DNA from: CAZEAP01 sp964510315
GTDB lineage: Bacteria > Planctomycetota > Brocadiia > SM23-32
DNA: 64,000 nucleotides
Direction of reading: 5' to 3'
Assembly (NCBI GenBank): GCA_964510315.1
Contig: CAZEAP010000021.1
Span: 9,339 to 73,338, forward strand
The translations under genes and the position numbers were made by a program. The notes beneath the pieces were generated by a model. That model had not been told where the DNA came from. It made no database searches and was given only the letters and a program-made list of their open reading frames with translations. Position 1 is the first letter of the stretch. The number at the start of each line of letters is the position of its first letter. Shown one piece after another: positions 8,466-16,379 of the stretch.

Positions 8466-9131
8466 CTAATCTCCTTCGCCGGGCTCGGGGGCGGTTTCGT
8501 CCTGTTGTTCCTGCTCTTCTGCGCTCTCCTCGGCCTGCTGCGGTGTTGGCTCTTCGGCGCCTGTGCTCCCCTCCGTCTCTTCGGTTTCAGGGGCCTCGGC
8601 GTGCGTTTCGGCTTCGGGCTTCTTCTTCTCGGTCTGGGGGTGACGGAGGTTGATCTCTACTCCGCGCAGCCGACTGACTTCCTCGGCGGAGCGCAGGCTG
8701 CGCAGGGCGTTCATGGTGGCTTTTGCGACGTTGACGGCGTTGGTGCTGCCGTAGACTTTCGTGAGGATGTTGCGCACGCCAAGCACCTCCAGCACGGCCC
8801 GGACGGTGGCCCCGGCTTTCACGCCCGTTCCGGGGCGGGCCGGCTTCAGCATAACGCGGGCGGCGTTCTGCTCTCCTTCCACCTCGTGAGCGATGGTGTC
8901 GCCCACCATCTGCACGTCCAGCATGTCGGCACTGGCCTTCTTATTGGCCTTTTCGATGGCCTGAGGAACGCCTCGGGCTTTCCCGTAGCCCAGGCCGACC
9001 CGGCCCTTTCCGTCTCCCACCACCACCAGTGCTGCCACGCTCAGGCTGGTTCCGCCCTTTGTGACCTTGGTGGGGAAACGGATGTCGATGACTTCTTCCA
9101 ACAGTCCAGCATCTGTTTCTCTTATCGCCAT
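8466..9131 (-). CDS. rpsE: 30S ribosomal protein S5 with long acidic tail
   Basis: 221 residues against about 165 usually. The double-stranded RNA-binding domain (GGTSLSVAALVVVGDGKGRVG) and C-terminal S5 domain (VRAVLEVLGVRNILTKVYGS) are intact. S5 lies at the mRNA entry region and affects decoding fidelity. The last 45 or so residues form a Glu/Gln/Ala/Pro-rich low-complexity tail. The tail is in frame and followed directly by rplO. Confidence 0.97.
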   Translation of the reverse strand: MAIRETDAGLLEEVIDIRFPTKVTKGGTSLSVAALVVVGDGKGRVGLGYGKARGVPQAIEKANKKASADMLDVQMVGDTIAHEVEGEQNAARVMLKPARPGTGVKAGATVRAVLEVLGVRNILTKVYGSTNAVNVAKATMNALRSLRSAEEVSRLRGVEINLRHPQTEKKKPEAETHAEAPETEETEGSTGAEEPTPQQAEESAEEQEQQDETAPEPGEGD

Positions 9132-9161
9132 GTGGTCTCCTGTCGAAACGACGGCGAGGAC

Positions 9162-9545
9162 TCAGAAGCCCTCCGCGCCGGCCTCCTCGAACTTTTTCCT
9201 TGCCGCTTCGGCCAGCGCTTTGACGCGACCATGATATTTGTATCCTCCGCGATCGAACACCACCGCCCCGATGTCTTCCTCCAGACATCTCTGGGCCACC
9301 AGTTCTCCCACCCTGGCGGCCCCGTCCACGGTGTTGCTCTTTTCGACTGTTTCGCGGACCTCCGGACTCAGGGTTGAGCAGGCCACAAGGGTGTGCTGGT
9401 TCCAGTCGTCGACAACCTGGGCGTAGATGTGCTGGTCGCTGCGGGAGACGCACAGCCGTGGCTTCTCGGGTGTGCCCTCGACCATCTTGCGCACGCGGCG
9501 GTGCCTTTTTTCGCGCAGGGCCCTTTTTTCTTTGCCTTTTTTCAT
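9162..9545 (-). CDS. rplR: 50S ribosomal protein L18
   Basis: 127 residues. A very basic N-terminus (MKKGKEKRALREKRHRRVRK) is followed by the L18 core (KPRLCVSRSDQHIYAQVVDD) and the C-terminal GYKYHGRVKALAEAARK. It binds 5S rRNA together with L5 and L25. It lies between rplF and rpsE, the usual order. Confidence 0.97.
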   Translation of the reverse strand: MKKGKEKRALREKRHRRVRKMVEGTPEKPRLCVSRSDQHIYAQVVDDWNQHTLVACSTLSPEVRETVEKSNTVDGAARVGELVAQRCLEEDIGAVVFDRGGYKYHGRVKALAEAARKKFEEAGAEGF

Positions 9546-9560
9546 CGTCTCGCGCCGGCG

Positions 9561-10133
9561 TTACTGCAGTCCAGTGAACGCCTTGCCCTCCTTGCGTCGA
9601 ACGTATTCTCCAGCGTAGCGGACGCCCTTCCCCTTGTAGGGTTCCGGGGGACGGGCCTCCCGCACTCGGGCGGCGAACTGCCCGACCTTCTCCTTGTCGG
9701 GGCCTTTCACGGTGAACCGCGCCGGGTTGTCCTGCTGGGCGTTGGTCTGCTCGATGTCGACCGACATGTCGTCCGGCAACTCAAATGTGATCGGATGGCA
9801 GTAGCCGAGCTGGAGGACCAGATTGCTGCCGCGGACCTCCACGCTGTAACCCATGCCGTAGATCTCCAGTTCCTTGGAGAAACCTTCGTGCACGCCCTGC
9901 ACCATGTTGGCCAGCAGGCTGCGGTGCAGGCCGTGGAGGCTGCGAGCGCGGCGGTCGTCGCGCCTCCGGCGCACCTCCAGAGCCGGTCCCTCCTCCCGGA
10001 AGACCACCTCCAGCACATCGGGCACCTCGTGCTGAAGCTCGCCCAGTTTACCTTTGACGCCGACGTGGTCGTCTTCCACGGTGACCTCAACGCCGTCCGG
10101 CACGGCTATGGGTTGCTGTCCTATGCGCGACAT
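9561..10133 (-). CDS. rplF: 50S ribosomal protein L6
   Basis: 190 residues, two tandem L6 domains. Family words: MSRIGQQPIAVPDGVEV at the start and the C-terminal signature VREARPPEPYKGKGVRYAGE, which is diagnostic for bacterial L6. It lies near the GTPase-associated centre of the 50S subunit. It sits in the standard spc order rpsH-rplF-rplR. Confidence 0.98.
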   Translation of the reverse strand: MSRIGQQPIAVPDGVEVTVEDDHVGVKGKLGELQHEVPDVLEVVFREEGPALEVRRRRDDRRARSLHGLHRSLLANMVQGVHEGFSKELEIYGMGYSVEVRGSNLVLQLGYCHPITFELPDDMSVDIEQTNAQQDNPARFTVKGPDKEKVGQFAARVREARPPEPYKGKGVRYAGEYVRRKEGKAFTGLQ

Positions 10134-10157
10134 CTGGTCAACCTCGCTGGGAGGAAC

Positions 10158-10553
10158 TCAATAGACGGAGCACACCACTTCGCCGCCGACGTTCGCCCGG
10201 CGGCATTCCCGATCGCTCAGCACGCCCTGTCCGGTGGAGACGACCCAGATGCCCAGGCCGTTGCGCACGTAGCCCAGTTCGTCGACGCCCCGGTAGACAC
10301 GGCGTCCGGGCTTGGAGACCCGCTGGATGGACCGGATGACATCCTCATCCAGCGGTCCGTATTTCAGCCAGATTTTCAGCAGGCTGTCAGGTGGCTCACC
10401 CGCGACCCGATAGTCCTCGATGAAGCCTTCATCCCGCAGCACGCGGGCGATATTCTCCTTCAGCTTCGAGGCGGGCATCTCGACGGTGTCGTGGCGCGCA
10501 GCCAAGGCGTTGCGGATTCGGGTGAGCATATCGGCGACGGGGTCTGTCATCAT
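10158..10553 (-). CDS. rpsH: 30S ribosomal protein S8
   Basis: 131 residues (130 if the second of two adjacent ATG codons is used, which matches the family's usual MTDPVADMLTRIRNA start). The C-terminal signature GLGIWVVSTGQGVLSDREC is clear. S8 binds the central domain of 16S rRNA and in many bacteria represses the spc operon through an rplE-region site. No such site was recognised by eye here. Confidence 0.97.
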   Translation of the reverse strand: MMTDPVADMLTRIRNALAARHDTVEMPASKLKENIARVLRDEGFIEDYRVAGEPPDSLLKIWLKYGPLDEDVIRSIQRVSKPGRRVYRGVDELGYVRNGLGIWVVSTGQGVLSDRECRRANVGGEVVCSVY

Positions 10554-10608
10554 TTGGGACGGTTCCTTCGATTCCGCTCGAGAGTTTCGATGCTCTTTCG
10601 GCCCGGCC

Positions 10609-10794
10609 CTACCAGCTTGCCTTGGTAACTCCGGGGATCTTCCCCTCGCTGGCCAGCCTCCGGAAGCAGATGCGGCAGACGCGAAACTTACGCATGTAGC
10701 CGCGGACGCGGCCGCAGAGACGGCACCGATTATTCTTGCGCGTGCTGTACTTCGGCTCGCGCATTGATTTTTCTACCTGCGCTTTGCGAGCCAT
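10609..10794 (-). CDS. rpsN: 30S ribosomal protein S14, type Z (zinc form)
   Basis: 61 residues, the short zinc-binding S14 type. The zinc ligands are the pairs CRLC and CRIC, separated by GRVRGYMRKFRV. The C-terminus GKIPGVTKASW is the standard S14 ending. It lies in the 30S head and is placed between rplE and rpsH as usual. Confidence 0.97.
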   Translation of the reverse strand: MARKAQVEKSMREPKYSTRKNNRCRLCGRVRGYMRKFRVCRICFRRLASEGKIPGVTKASW

Positions 10795-10840
10795 CCGTTG
10801 GCTCTACCTCCTTCTCTGAACGACTTCTGTTCCTGTCGGG

Positions 10841-11440
10841 TTATCTTCGGAACGGCATGCCCAGCATGCTCAAAAGCTCGTAAGCCTCCTGGTCGTTTCG
10901 GGCGGTGGTCACTATGGTCACGTCCATTCCGAATATGTAATTCAGCGAGTCCAGGTCCAGCTCCGGGAAAACGCCGGCTTCGTCGATTCCCAGGCTGTAG
11001 TTGCCGGTCCCGTCGAAGGAGTCCGGCGGGAGTCCCCGGAAGTCGCGCACACGCGGGAGGGCGACGCTGATCAGCCGGTCCAGGAACTCGTACATCCGCT
11101 CCCGCCGCAGGGTGACCTTCACCCCGATGGGGCGCCCTTCGCGCAGGTGGAAGCCGGCCACGCTCTGACGGGCCCTGGTGATGACCGGCTGCTGGCCGGT
11201 GACCACGCGCAACGTCTCGGCCGCGTCCTCCAGGGCGGCCGAGTCCTCCACGGCCTCGCCGACTCCGATGTTGAGGACGATTTTGCTCAGCCGGGGAGCG
11301 GCCAGGTCGTTCTCCAGGCCGAAACGCTCCCTCAGCCGGGGGACAACTTCCTCCCGGTACTGGACCTTCAGCCTCGGCTGGTAGTGCTCCTGCCGGCCGG
11401 GAGCTTCTTGCTCGGTCGCCTGTTCGGTCTGTTCGCTCAT
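10841..11440 (-). CDS. rplE: 50S ribosomal protein L5
   Basis: 199 residues with a short acidic N-terminal extension (TEQATEQEAPGRQEH) before the normal beginning YREEVVPRLRERFG. Family words: PRLSKIVLNIGVGEA, QQPVITRARQSVAGFHLREG and the end SMLGMPFRR. It binds 5S rRNA and contacts tRNA at the P site. Confidence 0.97.
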   Translation of the reverse strand: MSEQTEQATEQEAPGRQEHYQPRLKVQYREEVVPRLRERFGLENDLAAPRLSKIVLNIGVGEAVEDSAALEDAAETLRVVTGQQPVITRARQSVAGFHLREGRPIGVKVTLRRERMYEFLDRLISVALPRVRDFRGLPPDSFDGTGNYSLGIDEAGVFPELDLDSLNYIFGMDVTIVTTARNDQEAYELLSMLGMPFRR

Positions 11441-11468
11441 TCGGTCGATACCAGGGGGTGCCAGGGGC

Positions 11469-11828
11469 TTACTCAGGTTTGGGGATTTCAGCGCCGCATT
11501 TGGCGCAGACGCGCAGCTTCCGGCCGTCCTCGGTGATCGAGGTGCGCGTGCGCACCGGGCGGTCGTGTCGTTCGCATTCTCGATTGGGGCAGATCAACAT
11601 GACGTTGGACGCGTGGATGGGGGCCTCGATCTGTACGCGCCCGCCCTGGGGATTTTCCCGGGTGGGACGCATGTGCTTCCAGACCATATTGATCCCTTCC
11701 ACCACCACGCGGCCCTCCCGGGGCAGCGCCCGGAGGATTCTGCCCCGGGCCCCGCGGTAGTTCCCGGCGGTCACTTCCACGGTGTCGCCGCGTCGCACGT
11801 GGAGCTTTTGTTGGGTTTTACGTGCCAT
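11469..11828 (-). CDS. rplX: 50S ribosomal protein L24 with zinc-ribbon tail
   Basis: 119 residues. The KOW motif (VRRGDTVEVTAGNYRGARG) and GINMVWKHMRPT are typical of L24, an early 50S assembly initiator. The C-terminal part has a four-Cys arrangement (CPNREC and CAKCG) that probably binds zinc, a feature of only some lineages. It overlaps nothing and is 5 bases upstream of no gene on its strand other than rplE downstream; rplN lies just before it. Confidence 0.96.
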   Translation of the reverse strand: MARKTQQKLHVRRGDTVEVTAGNYRGARGRILRALPREGRVVVEGINMVWKHMRPTRENPQGGRVQIEAPIHASNVMLICPNRECERHDRPVRTRTSITEDGRKLRVCAKCGAEIPKPE

Positions 11829-11833
11829 CTCGC

Positions 11834-12202
11834 TCAGACTACCTCGGGGGCAAGACTGATGATTCTCATGAAATTCTTCCGGCGCAGCTCCCGGGCGACG
11901 GCCCCGAAGATGCGTGTGCCGCGGGGATTCCCGTCGGGCTGGAGCAGGACGACGGCGTTGCGGTCGAAGCGCACGTAGCTGCCGTCATCGCGCCGAAGCG
12001 GCGACCTGGTCCTGACCACCACTCCCCGCACGAGTTCGCCTCTCTTGACGTCGCTTCCGGGAATCACCCTGATGATGCTGCCGACCACCAGATCGCCGAT
12101 GCGCGCGTAGGCGTGGCGGCTTCCGCCCAGCACCTTCACGCATCGCACGGCGCGGGCGCCGGTATTGTCCGCAACGTCCAAAACTGTCTGTTCCTGAATC
12201 AC
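11834..12202 (-). CDS. rplN: 50S ribosomal protein L14
   Basis: 122 residues from a GTG start at 12202 (VIQEQTVLDVADNTGARAV), with GGAGG about seven bases upstream. The longer in-frame ORF adds 39 Arg-rich residues with no L14 homology and was rejected. L14 forms intersubunit bridge B8. Its C-terminal words FGAVARELRRKNFMRIISLAPEVV (partly: RELRRKNFMRIISLAPEV) are standard. It ends 5 bases before the rplX start. Confidence 0.96.
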   Translation of the reverse strand: MIQEQTVLDVADNTGARAVRCVKVLGGSRHAYARIGDLVVGSIIRVIPGSDVKRGELVRGVVVRTRSPLRRDDGSYVRFDRNAVVLLQPDGNPRGTRIFGAVARELRRKNFMRIISLAPEVV

Positions 12203-12234
12203 GCTAAGCCTCCACTGCGTGCTACACCTGCGCC

Positions 12235-12549
12235 TCAGGTGCCGGGGCCGCCTTCGGCGCTGCCGGGTAGTTCGACGGATGCGGCGGACGGGCGGCGAAT
12301 GATCCGCAGCAGGCGCCACCGTTTCCTCCGGGACAGGGGGCGGGTGCTCTCGATCTCCACCACGTCCCCTTCCCTGGCCTCATTGTGCGGGTCATGAGCC
12401 ATGAAGGTTGACTTACGCCGCAGGTACTTTCCATAGAGGGGGTGGCGCTTCAGGCGTTCAACCGTCACGGTGATGGTCTTGTCCATCTTGTCGCTTTTGA
12501 CCACTCCCTGGAAGCGCTTCTTTCCGGGTTTGTCTGTCTGCTTCATCAC
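12235..12549 (-). CDS. rpsQ: 30S ribosomal protein S17
   Basis: 104 residues, somewhat longer than the usual 80-90. The S17 OB-fold core is clear: GVVKSDKMDKTITVTVERL, then HPLYGKYLRRKSTFMAHD and GDVVEIESTRPLSRRKRW. A Ser/Gly/Pro-rich C-terminal tail of about 18 residues is added. It is a primary binder of 16S rRNA 5' domain. Confidence 0.96.
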   Translation of the reverse strand: MMKQTDKPGKKRFQGVVKSDKMDKTITVTVERLKRHPLYGKYLRRKSTFMAHDPHNEAREGDVVEIESTRPLSRRKRWRLLRIIRRPSAASVELPGSAEGGPGT

Positions 12550-12590
12550 GCCTGCTCATTCTCCGTTTGGGGCGCCGACCGGAACTGCAG

Positions 12591-12806
12591 CTAAGTTGTT
12601 TTCGGGCCGGTCTGGTCTGCCGTTTCCATCTCCCGGAGCACCGTTTTGTATCGGGCGATGTCCCTGCGTAGGCGTCCGCGGCGGCTGGTGTCGGGATTCT
12701 CTTCGGCCTGCCACTGGAAGTTCAGGTCGAAAAGCTCCCTCTGCAGCTCCCGCAGATCACGCCGCAGGTCTTCCGGTGCCCTTCCTCTGAGTTCGCTGGC
12801 TCTCAT
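12591..12806 (-). CDS. rpmC: 50S ribosomal protein L29
   Basis: 71 residues, two-helix L29 protein at the polypeptide exit site. Family words: ELRELQRELFDLNFQW in slightly altered form (LRELQRELFDLNFQWQ) and RRDIARYKTVLRE. Its start overlaps the end of rplP by 4 bases, a typical coupled pair. Confidence 0.95.
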   Translation of the reverse strand: MRASELRGRAPEDLRRDLRELQRELFDLNFQWQAEENPDTSRRGRLRRDIARYKTVLREMETADQTGPKTT

Positions 12807-13222
12807 GCCCGCACCCTCCGATGGGCCAGCCGGGTCTTTACCGGCAGTTTGTGGGCAACGCGGGCGAAGGCCCTGAGGGCCAGAGGCTCGGGCACGCCGC
12901 TCAGCTCGTATATGATGGTGCCGGGCTTCACCTCGGTCACCCAGTGGGATATCTCCCCCTTGCCCTTCCCCATTCTCGTCTCGGTCGGGGTTGCGGTCAT
13001 GCTCTTATGGGGGAAGACGCGGGTGACAAGTTTGCCTTCCCGGCGCAGGAAATGCATCACGGCCAGCCGGCCGGCCTCCAACTGCTGGGCGGTGATGACG
13101 CCGCGCTCCAGTGCCTGCAGGCCGTATTCGCCGAAGACCACGCGGTTTCCCCGCGATGCCTTCCCCTTCGTTTTGCCCCGCTGGAATTTGCGGTGCTTAA
13201 CGCGCTTGGGCATCAGAGGCAT
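12803..13222 (-). CDS. rplP: 50S ribosomal protein L16
   Basis: 139 residues from ATG 13222 (MPLMPKRVKHRKFQRG), preceded by GGAGGAGG. An alternative ATG lies three codons later. L16 binds near the A-site tRNA elbow. Family words: FGEYGLQALERGVITAQQLEAGR and GKGKGEISHWVTEVKPGTI, each only partly quoted (GEYGLQALERGVIT, KGKGEISHWVTEVKPG). Its start lies 26 bases inside the end of rpsC, and its end overlaps rpmC by 4. Confidence 0.96.
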   Translation of the reverse strand: MPLMPKRVKHRKFQRGKTKGKASRGNRVVFGEYGLQALERGVITAQQLEAGRLAVMHFLRREGKLVTRVFPHKSMTATPTETRMGKGKGEISHWVTEVKPGTIIYELSGVPEPLALRAFARVAHKLPVKTRLAHRRVRA

Positions 13223-13880
13223 CTTCGTCCTCCTCCCGTTTGAACTTCTCGCCCGGCGGCAACAGGCCACGGTTGACCCAGACCTTCACGCCGATGTGGC
13301 CGTACTTGGTCCGCGCCTCGGTAAAGCCGTAATCGATCTGCGCCCTCAGGGTCTGCAGCGGGAACTTACCCTCGATCACTTTCTCCCGCCTCGACATGTC
13401 CGAGCCGCCCAGCCGGCCGGCCAGCTCGATCTTGACCCCTTCGGCGCCGTGGTTCATGGTCATCTCCACGGATCGTCGCATGGCACGGCGGAAGGAGGTG
13501 CGCCGCTCGATCTGCTGGGCCAGGTCTTCAGCCACCAGTTGCGCGTCGAGCTGGGGTTCCCGCACTTCCTCCACGCTGATCTCCACGTTCCGTCCGGTCA
13601 GCTCCTCCAGGTCGTTCTTCAGTCGTTCCACCTCTACCCCGCGTCGGCCGATGACCAGGCCCGGGCGGGCGCAGTGGACGGTTACCTGCACCTGATCGCG
13701 TGTGCGTTCGATCAGGATGCGCGATATGCCGGCGTAGTAGTACTGGTGCTTGGTATAGGTGCGGATATGCTCGTCCTCGACCAGGTACTCGCCGAAGGTT
13801 TTCTTATCGGCGACCCAGTGGGACCGCCAGTCTTCCGTGATACCCACTCTGAGGCTTGTCGGGCGTACTTTCTGTCCCAT
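13197..13880 (-). CDS. rpsC: 30S ribosomal protein S3
   Basis: 227 residues. N-terminal MGQKVRPTSLRVGITEDW, a KH domain around IVIGRRGVEVERL, and the C-terminal S3 domain (YGFTEARTKYGHIGVKVWV). It helps form the mRNA entry channel. A short acidic tail (REEDEDASDAQAR) replaces the more usual Lys/Glu-rich one. Confidence 0.97.
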   Translation of the reverse strand: MGQKVRPTSLRVGITEDWRSHWVADKKTFGEYLVEDEHIRTYTKHQYYYAGISRILIERTRDQVQVTVHCARPGLVIGRRGVEVERLKNDLEELTGRNVEISVEEVREPQLDAQLVAEDLAQQIERRTSFRRAMRRSVEMTMNHGAEGVKIELAGRLGGSDMSRREKVIEGKFPLQTLRAQIDYGFTEARTKYGHIGVKVWVNRGLLPPGEKFKREEDEDASDAQAR

Positions 13881-13889
13881 TTGTTCTCC

Positions 13890-14222
13890 TTACTGTCCGT
13901 CGTCCAGCACAACGTGAATATGGGAGGTGCGCCCCTTGATCGTCACGCCACGCCGCGACCACCACTCGCCTTTCTTGCGCGTGGGGCCCTCGTTCACATA
14001 CGCCTCCTCCACCGTCAGGTTCTCCATGTCGGCTTCCAGGCTCTCGTCGGCGTTGGCCATGGCGGAGCGCAGCACCTTGTCCACCATGTGGGCGGCCCTC
14101 CGGGGCGTAGCCCGCAGTATCTGCAGCGCATCATTGACGTGCTTCCCCCGGATCAGGTCCACCACGTCCCGGGCCTTCCGGGCGGAGATGGGCGCGTATT
14201 TGTGACTTGCTCGAAATTCCAT
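13890..14222 (-). CDS. rplV: 50S ribosomal protein L22
   Basis: 110 residues from ATG 14222 (MEFRASHKYAPISARKARDV). A longer in-frame ORF would overlap rpsS and adds a Pro/Arg-rich segment without homology. L22 lines the exit tunnel; its beta-hairpin loop region (EGPTRKKGEWWSRRG) and C-terminal TSHIHVVL are recognisable. The ribosome-binding site is weak (GAGAGACGAG). Confidence 0.95.
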   Translation of the reverse strand: MEFRASHKYAPISARKARDVVDLIRGKHVNDALQILRATPRRAAHMVDKVLRSAMANADESLEADMENLTVEEAYVNEGPTRKKGEWWSRRGVTIKGRTSHIHVVLDDGQ

Positions 14223-14271
14223 TGCTCGTCTCTCGTCTGCTGACCGGTACGGTGCGGAGGGGGGCCTTCCC

Positions 14272-14550
14272 TCAGGCGCTCGAGGGGGGCCTTCGTCCGC
14301 CATGACCCCGGAAGATGCGGGTCAGGGCAAACTCGCCCAGCTTGTGGCCCACCATGTCTTCGGTGATGAAGACCTTCTCGAACGATTTCCCGTTGTGCAC
14401 CAGGAACGTATGGCCGACGAAGTCGGGGATTATGGTGCAGGCCCGGGCCCAGGTTCGGATCGGCTCCCGTCCGCCGCTGTCCTTCTGCTGCATTACCTTG
14501 CGCAGAAGCTTCTCGTCAACATAAGGTCCTTTTTTCAGGGATCTGCCCAT
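14272..14550 (-). CDS. rpsS: 30S ribosomal protein S19
   Basis: 92 residues, standard length. Begins MGRSLKKGPYVDEKLL and contains the family core TIIPDFVGHTFLVHNGKSF and GHKLGEFALTRIFRGHGG. S19 sits in the 30S head and pairs with S13. It follows rplB by 6 bases. Confidence 0.98.
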   Translation of the reverse strand: MGRSLKKGPYVDEKLLRKVMQQKDSGGREPIRTWARACTIIPDFVGHTFLVHNGKSFEKVFITEDMVGHKLGEFALTRIFRGHGGRRPPSSA

Positions 14551-14556
14551 TCAGTC

Positions 14557-15384
14557 TTACTTCCTCCTTCTTCGCACGATGAGTCTGTCGCTGTATTTCT
14601 TTCGTTTCCGCGTTTTCCCGCCCTTGGCCAGGACGCCGGTCGGCGAGCAGGGATGCCGTCCGCCGGCGCGGCGGCCCTCGCCTCCGCCCATCGGGTGGCT
14701 GACGGGGTTCTGCGCCGTGCCGCGTGTGTGGGGGCGGCGGCCCAGCCAGCGGGCCCGGCCCGCCTTGCCCAGCTTCACGTTCTGATGGTCCGCGTTGCTG
14801 ACCCGACCGATGGTGCAGCGGCACTTGCCGGGCACACGACGTATCTCCCCGCTGGGCAGCAGCAGGTGGACGTATTTGCCCTCCCGCGCGCTGACCTGAG
14901 CGGCAGAGCCGGCGCTGCGCACGATCTGGCCGCCCTTGCCCGGCTGCAATTCCACGTTATGGACGAACAGGCCCAGCGGCACCCGCTCCAGCCGCATGGA
15001 GTGGCCCGCTCGCGGCTCGGCACCCGGCCCGTTCACAACCCGCTGGCCCACCTCCAGACCCTCGGGGGCCAGGATGTATCGCTTCTCGCCGTCCTCGTAC
15101 TCCAGCAGGGCGATCCGTGCCGAGCGGTTAGGGTCGTACTCGATGCTGACCACGTGGGCTGGAACGCTCTCTTTGTCCCTTTTGAAGTCGATGACCCGGT
15201 AGCGTCTCTTGTGGCCGCCGCCCCGGGATGCGGCAGTGATGCGTCCCTGATTGTTCCGCCCGCCCGTCCGCTTCAGCGGCCGAAGCAAGGACTTCTCCGG
15301 CTCCGAGCGGGTGATCTCCTCGAAGTCGCTGCCGGACATGTTCCGCCGCCCGGGTGTTGTCGGTTTGTATGTTTTGATTCCCAT
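14557..15384 (-). CDS. rplB: 50S ribosomal protein L2
   Basis: 275 residues, normal. Contains the RNA-binding OB fold and SH3 fold with family words GRNNQGRITAASRGGGHKRR (20 residues) and the C-terminal NPVSHPMGGGEGRR, which includes the universally conserved His of the peptidyl-transferase region (VSHPMGGGEG). Standard rplW-rplB-rpsS order. Confidence 0.98.
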   Translation of the reverse strand: MGIKTYKPTTPGRRNMSGSDFEEITRSEPEKSLLRPLKRTGGRNNQGRITAASRGGGHKRRYRVIDFKRDKESVPAHVVSIEYDPNRSARIALLEYEDGEKRYILAPEGLEVGQRVVNGPGAEPRAGHSMRLERVPLGLFVHNVELQPGKGGQIVRSAGSAAQVSAREGKYVHLLLPSGEIRRVPGKCRCTIGRVSNADHQNVKLGKAGRARWLGRRPHTRGTAQNPVSHPMGGGEGRRAGGRHPCSPTGVLAKGGKTRKRKKYSDRLIVRRRRK

Positions 15385-15418
15385 GTGGTCAGCTCCTCGC
15401 GGATGCTGGAAGTTCCTG

Positions 15419-15703
15419 TCAGTACCCGATGTCGATGGTGTCGCCCGGCCTCAGTCGAACCATGGCCTTCTTCCAGTCGGTGGTCTTCCCGGTGGTCCAA
15501 CCGGTGCGTCGCCTTTTGCCTTTGACCGTGAGGGTCCTTACGTCGGTAACCTCGCAGTCCGGGAACATCTCCTCCACGGCGTGGCGTATCTGGGTCTTCG
15601 TGGCGTCCGGCTGCACCTCGAAGTGGTAGGTGTTGCTGCTGCGGATGTCCTCCACGCTCTTCTCGGTGTGCAGCGGTCTGACGATCACCTGGTGGCTATC
15701 CAT
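15419..15703 (-). CDS. rplW: 50S ribosomal protein L23
   Basis: 94 residues from ATG 15703 (MDSHQVIVRPLHTEKSVED), preceded by AGGAGG. The longer ORF upstream overlaps rplD out of frame and lacks homology. L23 docks trigger factor and SRP at the tunnel exit. Words: YHFEVQPDATKTQIRHAVEE and VKGKRRRTGWTTGKTTDWKKA. The start overlaps rplD's end by 8 bases. Confidence 0.96.
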   Translation of the reverse strand: MDSHQVIVRPLHTEKSVEDIRSSNTYHFEVQPDATKTQIRHAVEEMFPDCEVTDVRTLTVKGKRRRTGWTTGKTTDWKKAMVRLRPGDTIDIGY

Positions 15704-16361
15704 CGGCCCGCACCTCCTGGTTCTGCCGGGTGTCCTGCCGGTCGGGAGCGGCCTCCAGGAACTGCTGAAGGGCATCCAAAGTAAAAATAACCCGCCCGGG
15801 CCGAATCATCTCATAGGCGTTCAACTCTCGCCAGGTCGTCATGGCGGACCCGGGGATGTTCCGGGTGCAGCGCCAAAGCCGGGCGTCGTGCTCCGGAAGT
15901 ACCACCAGGAAGGTGCGGTCCGCATCCAGGTTGTGCATGATTTCGGCCATGTGGCGCGTCTTCGGTTCGGGGAGGCGCAGTTCCTCGACCGCGACAACTT
16001 CCCCGTCCCGCGCTTTGGCCACGAAAGCGGCATAGGCGGCGCGGCGCCGGCTCTTGCGGTTCATCTTCTTTGAATAATCGCGGGGGCGCGGCCCGTGGGC
16101 CACTCCGCCGCCCACCCACAAGGGGCTGCCGCGGTCGCCGTGCCGTGCCCGGCCGGTGTGCTTCTGCGGCCAGGGCTTGCGCCTGGAACGCACCACTTCC
16201 CGCCGCCGCTTGGCGCTGGCGGTGCCCACCCGCTGGTTGGCCTCGTAGGCGAGGACGGCCTGCCGGATGAGGGTCAGGTTGGGTTCGCCCCCCAGAAGGG
16301 ACTCGTCCACCTGCACGCTCTCCAGCGCTTCGCCTTCGGTGTTGTAGAGGGGTATTTCCAT
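15696..16361 (-). CDS. rplD: 50S ribosomal protein L4
   Basis: 221 residues. The extended tunnel loop is recognisable (KPWPQKHTGRARHGDRGSPL and VGGGVAHGPRPRDYSKKMN). In E. coli L4 also represses its own S10 operon through the rpsJ leader; whether the unrelated-looking rpsJ leader here serves the same purpose is unknown. It ends 8 bases inside rplW. Confidence 0.97.
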   Translation of the reverse strand: MEIPLYNTEGEALESVQVDESLLGGEPNLTLIRQAVLAYEANQRVGTASAKRRREVVRSRRKPWPQKHTGRARHGDRGSPLWVGGGVAHGPRPRDYSKKMNRKSRRRAAYAAFVAKARDGEVVAVEELRLPEPKTRHMAEIMHNLDADRTFLVVLPEHDARLWRCTRNIPGSAMTTWRELNAYEMIRPGRVIFTLDALQQFLEAAPDRQDTRQNQEVRADG

Positions 16362-16379
16362 GGCGCTTTACTCCGTGGG

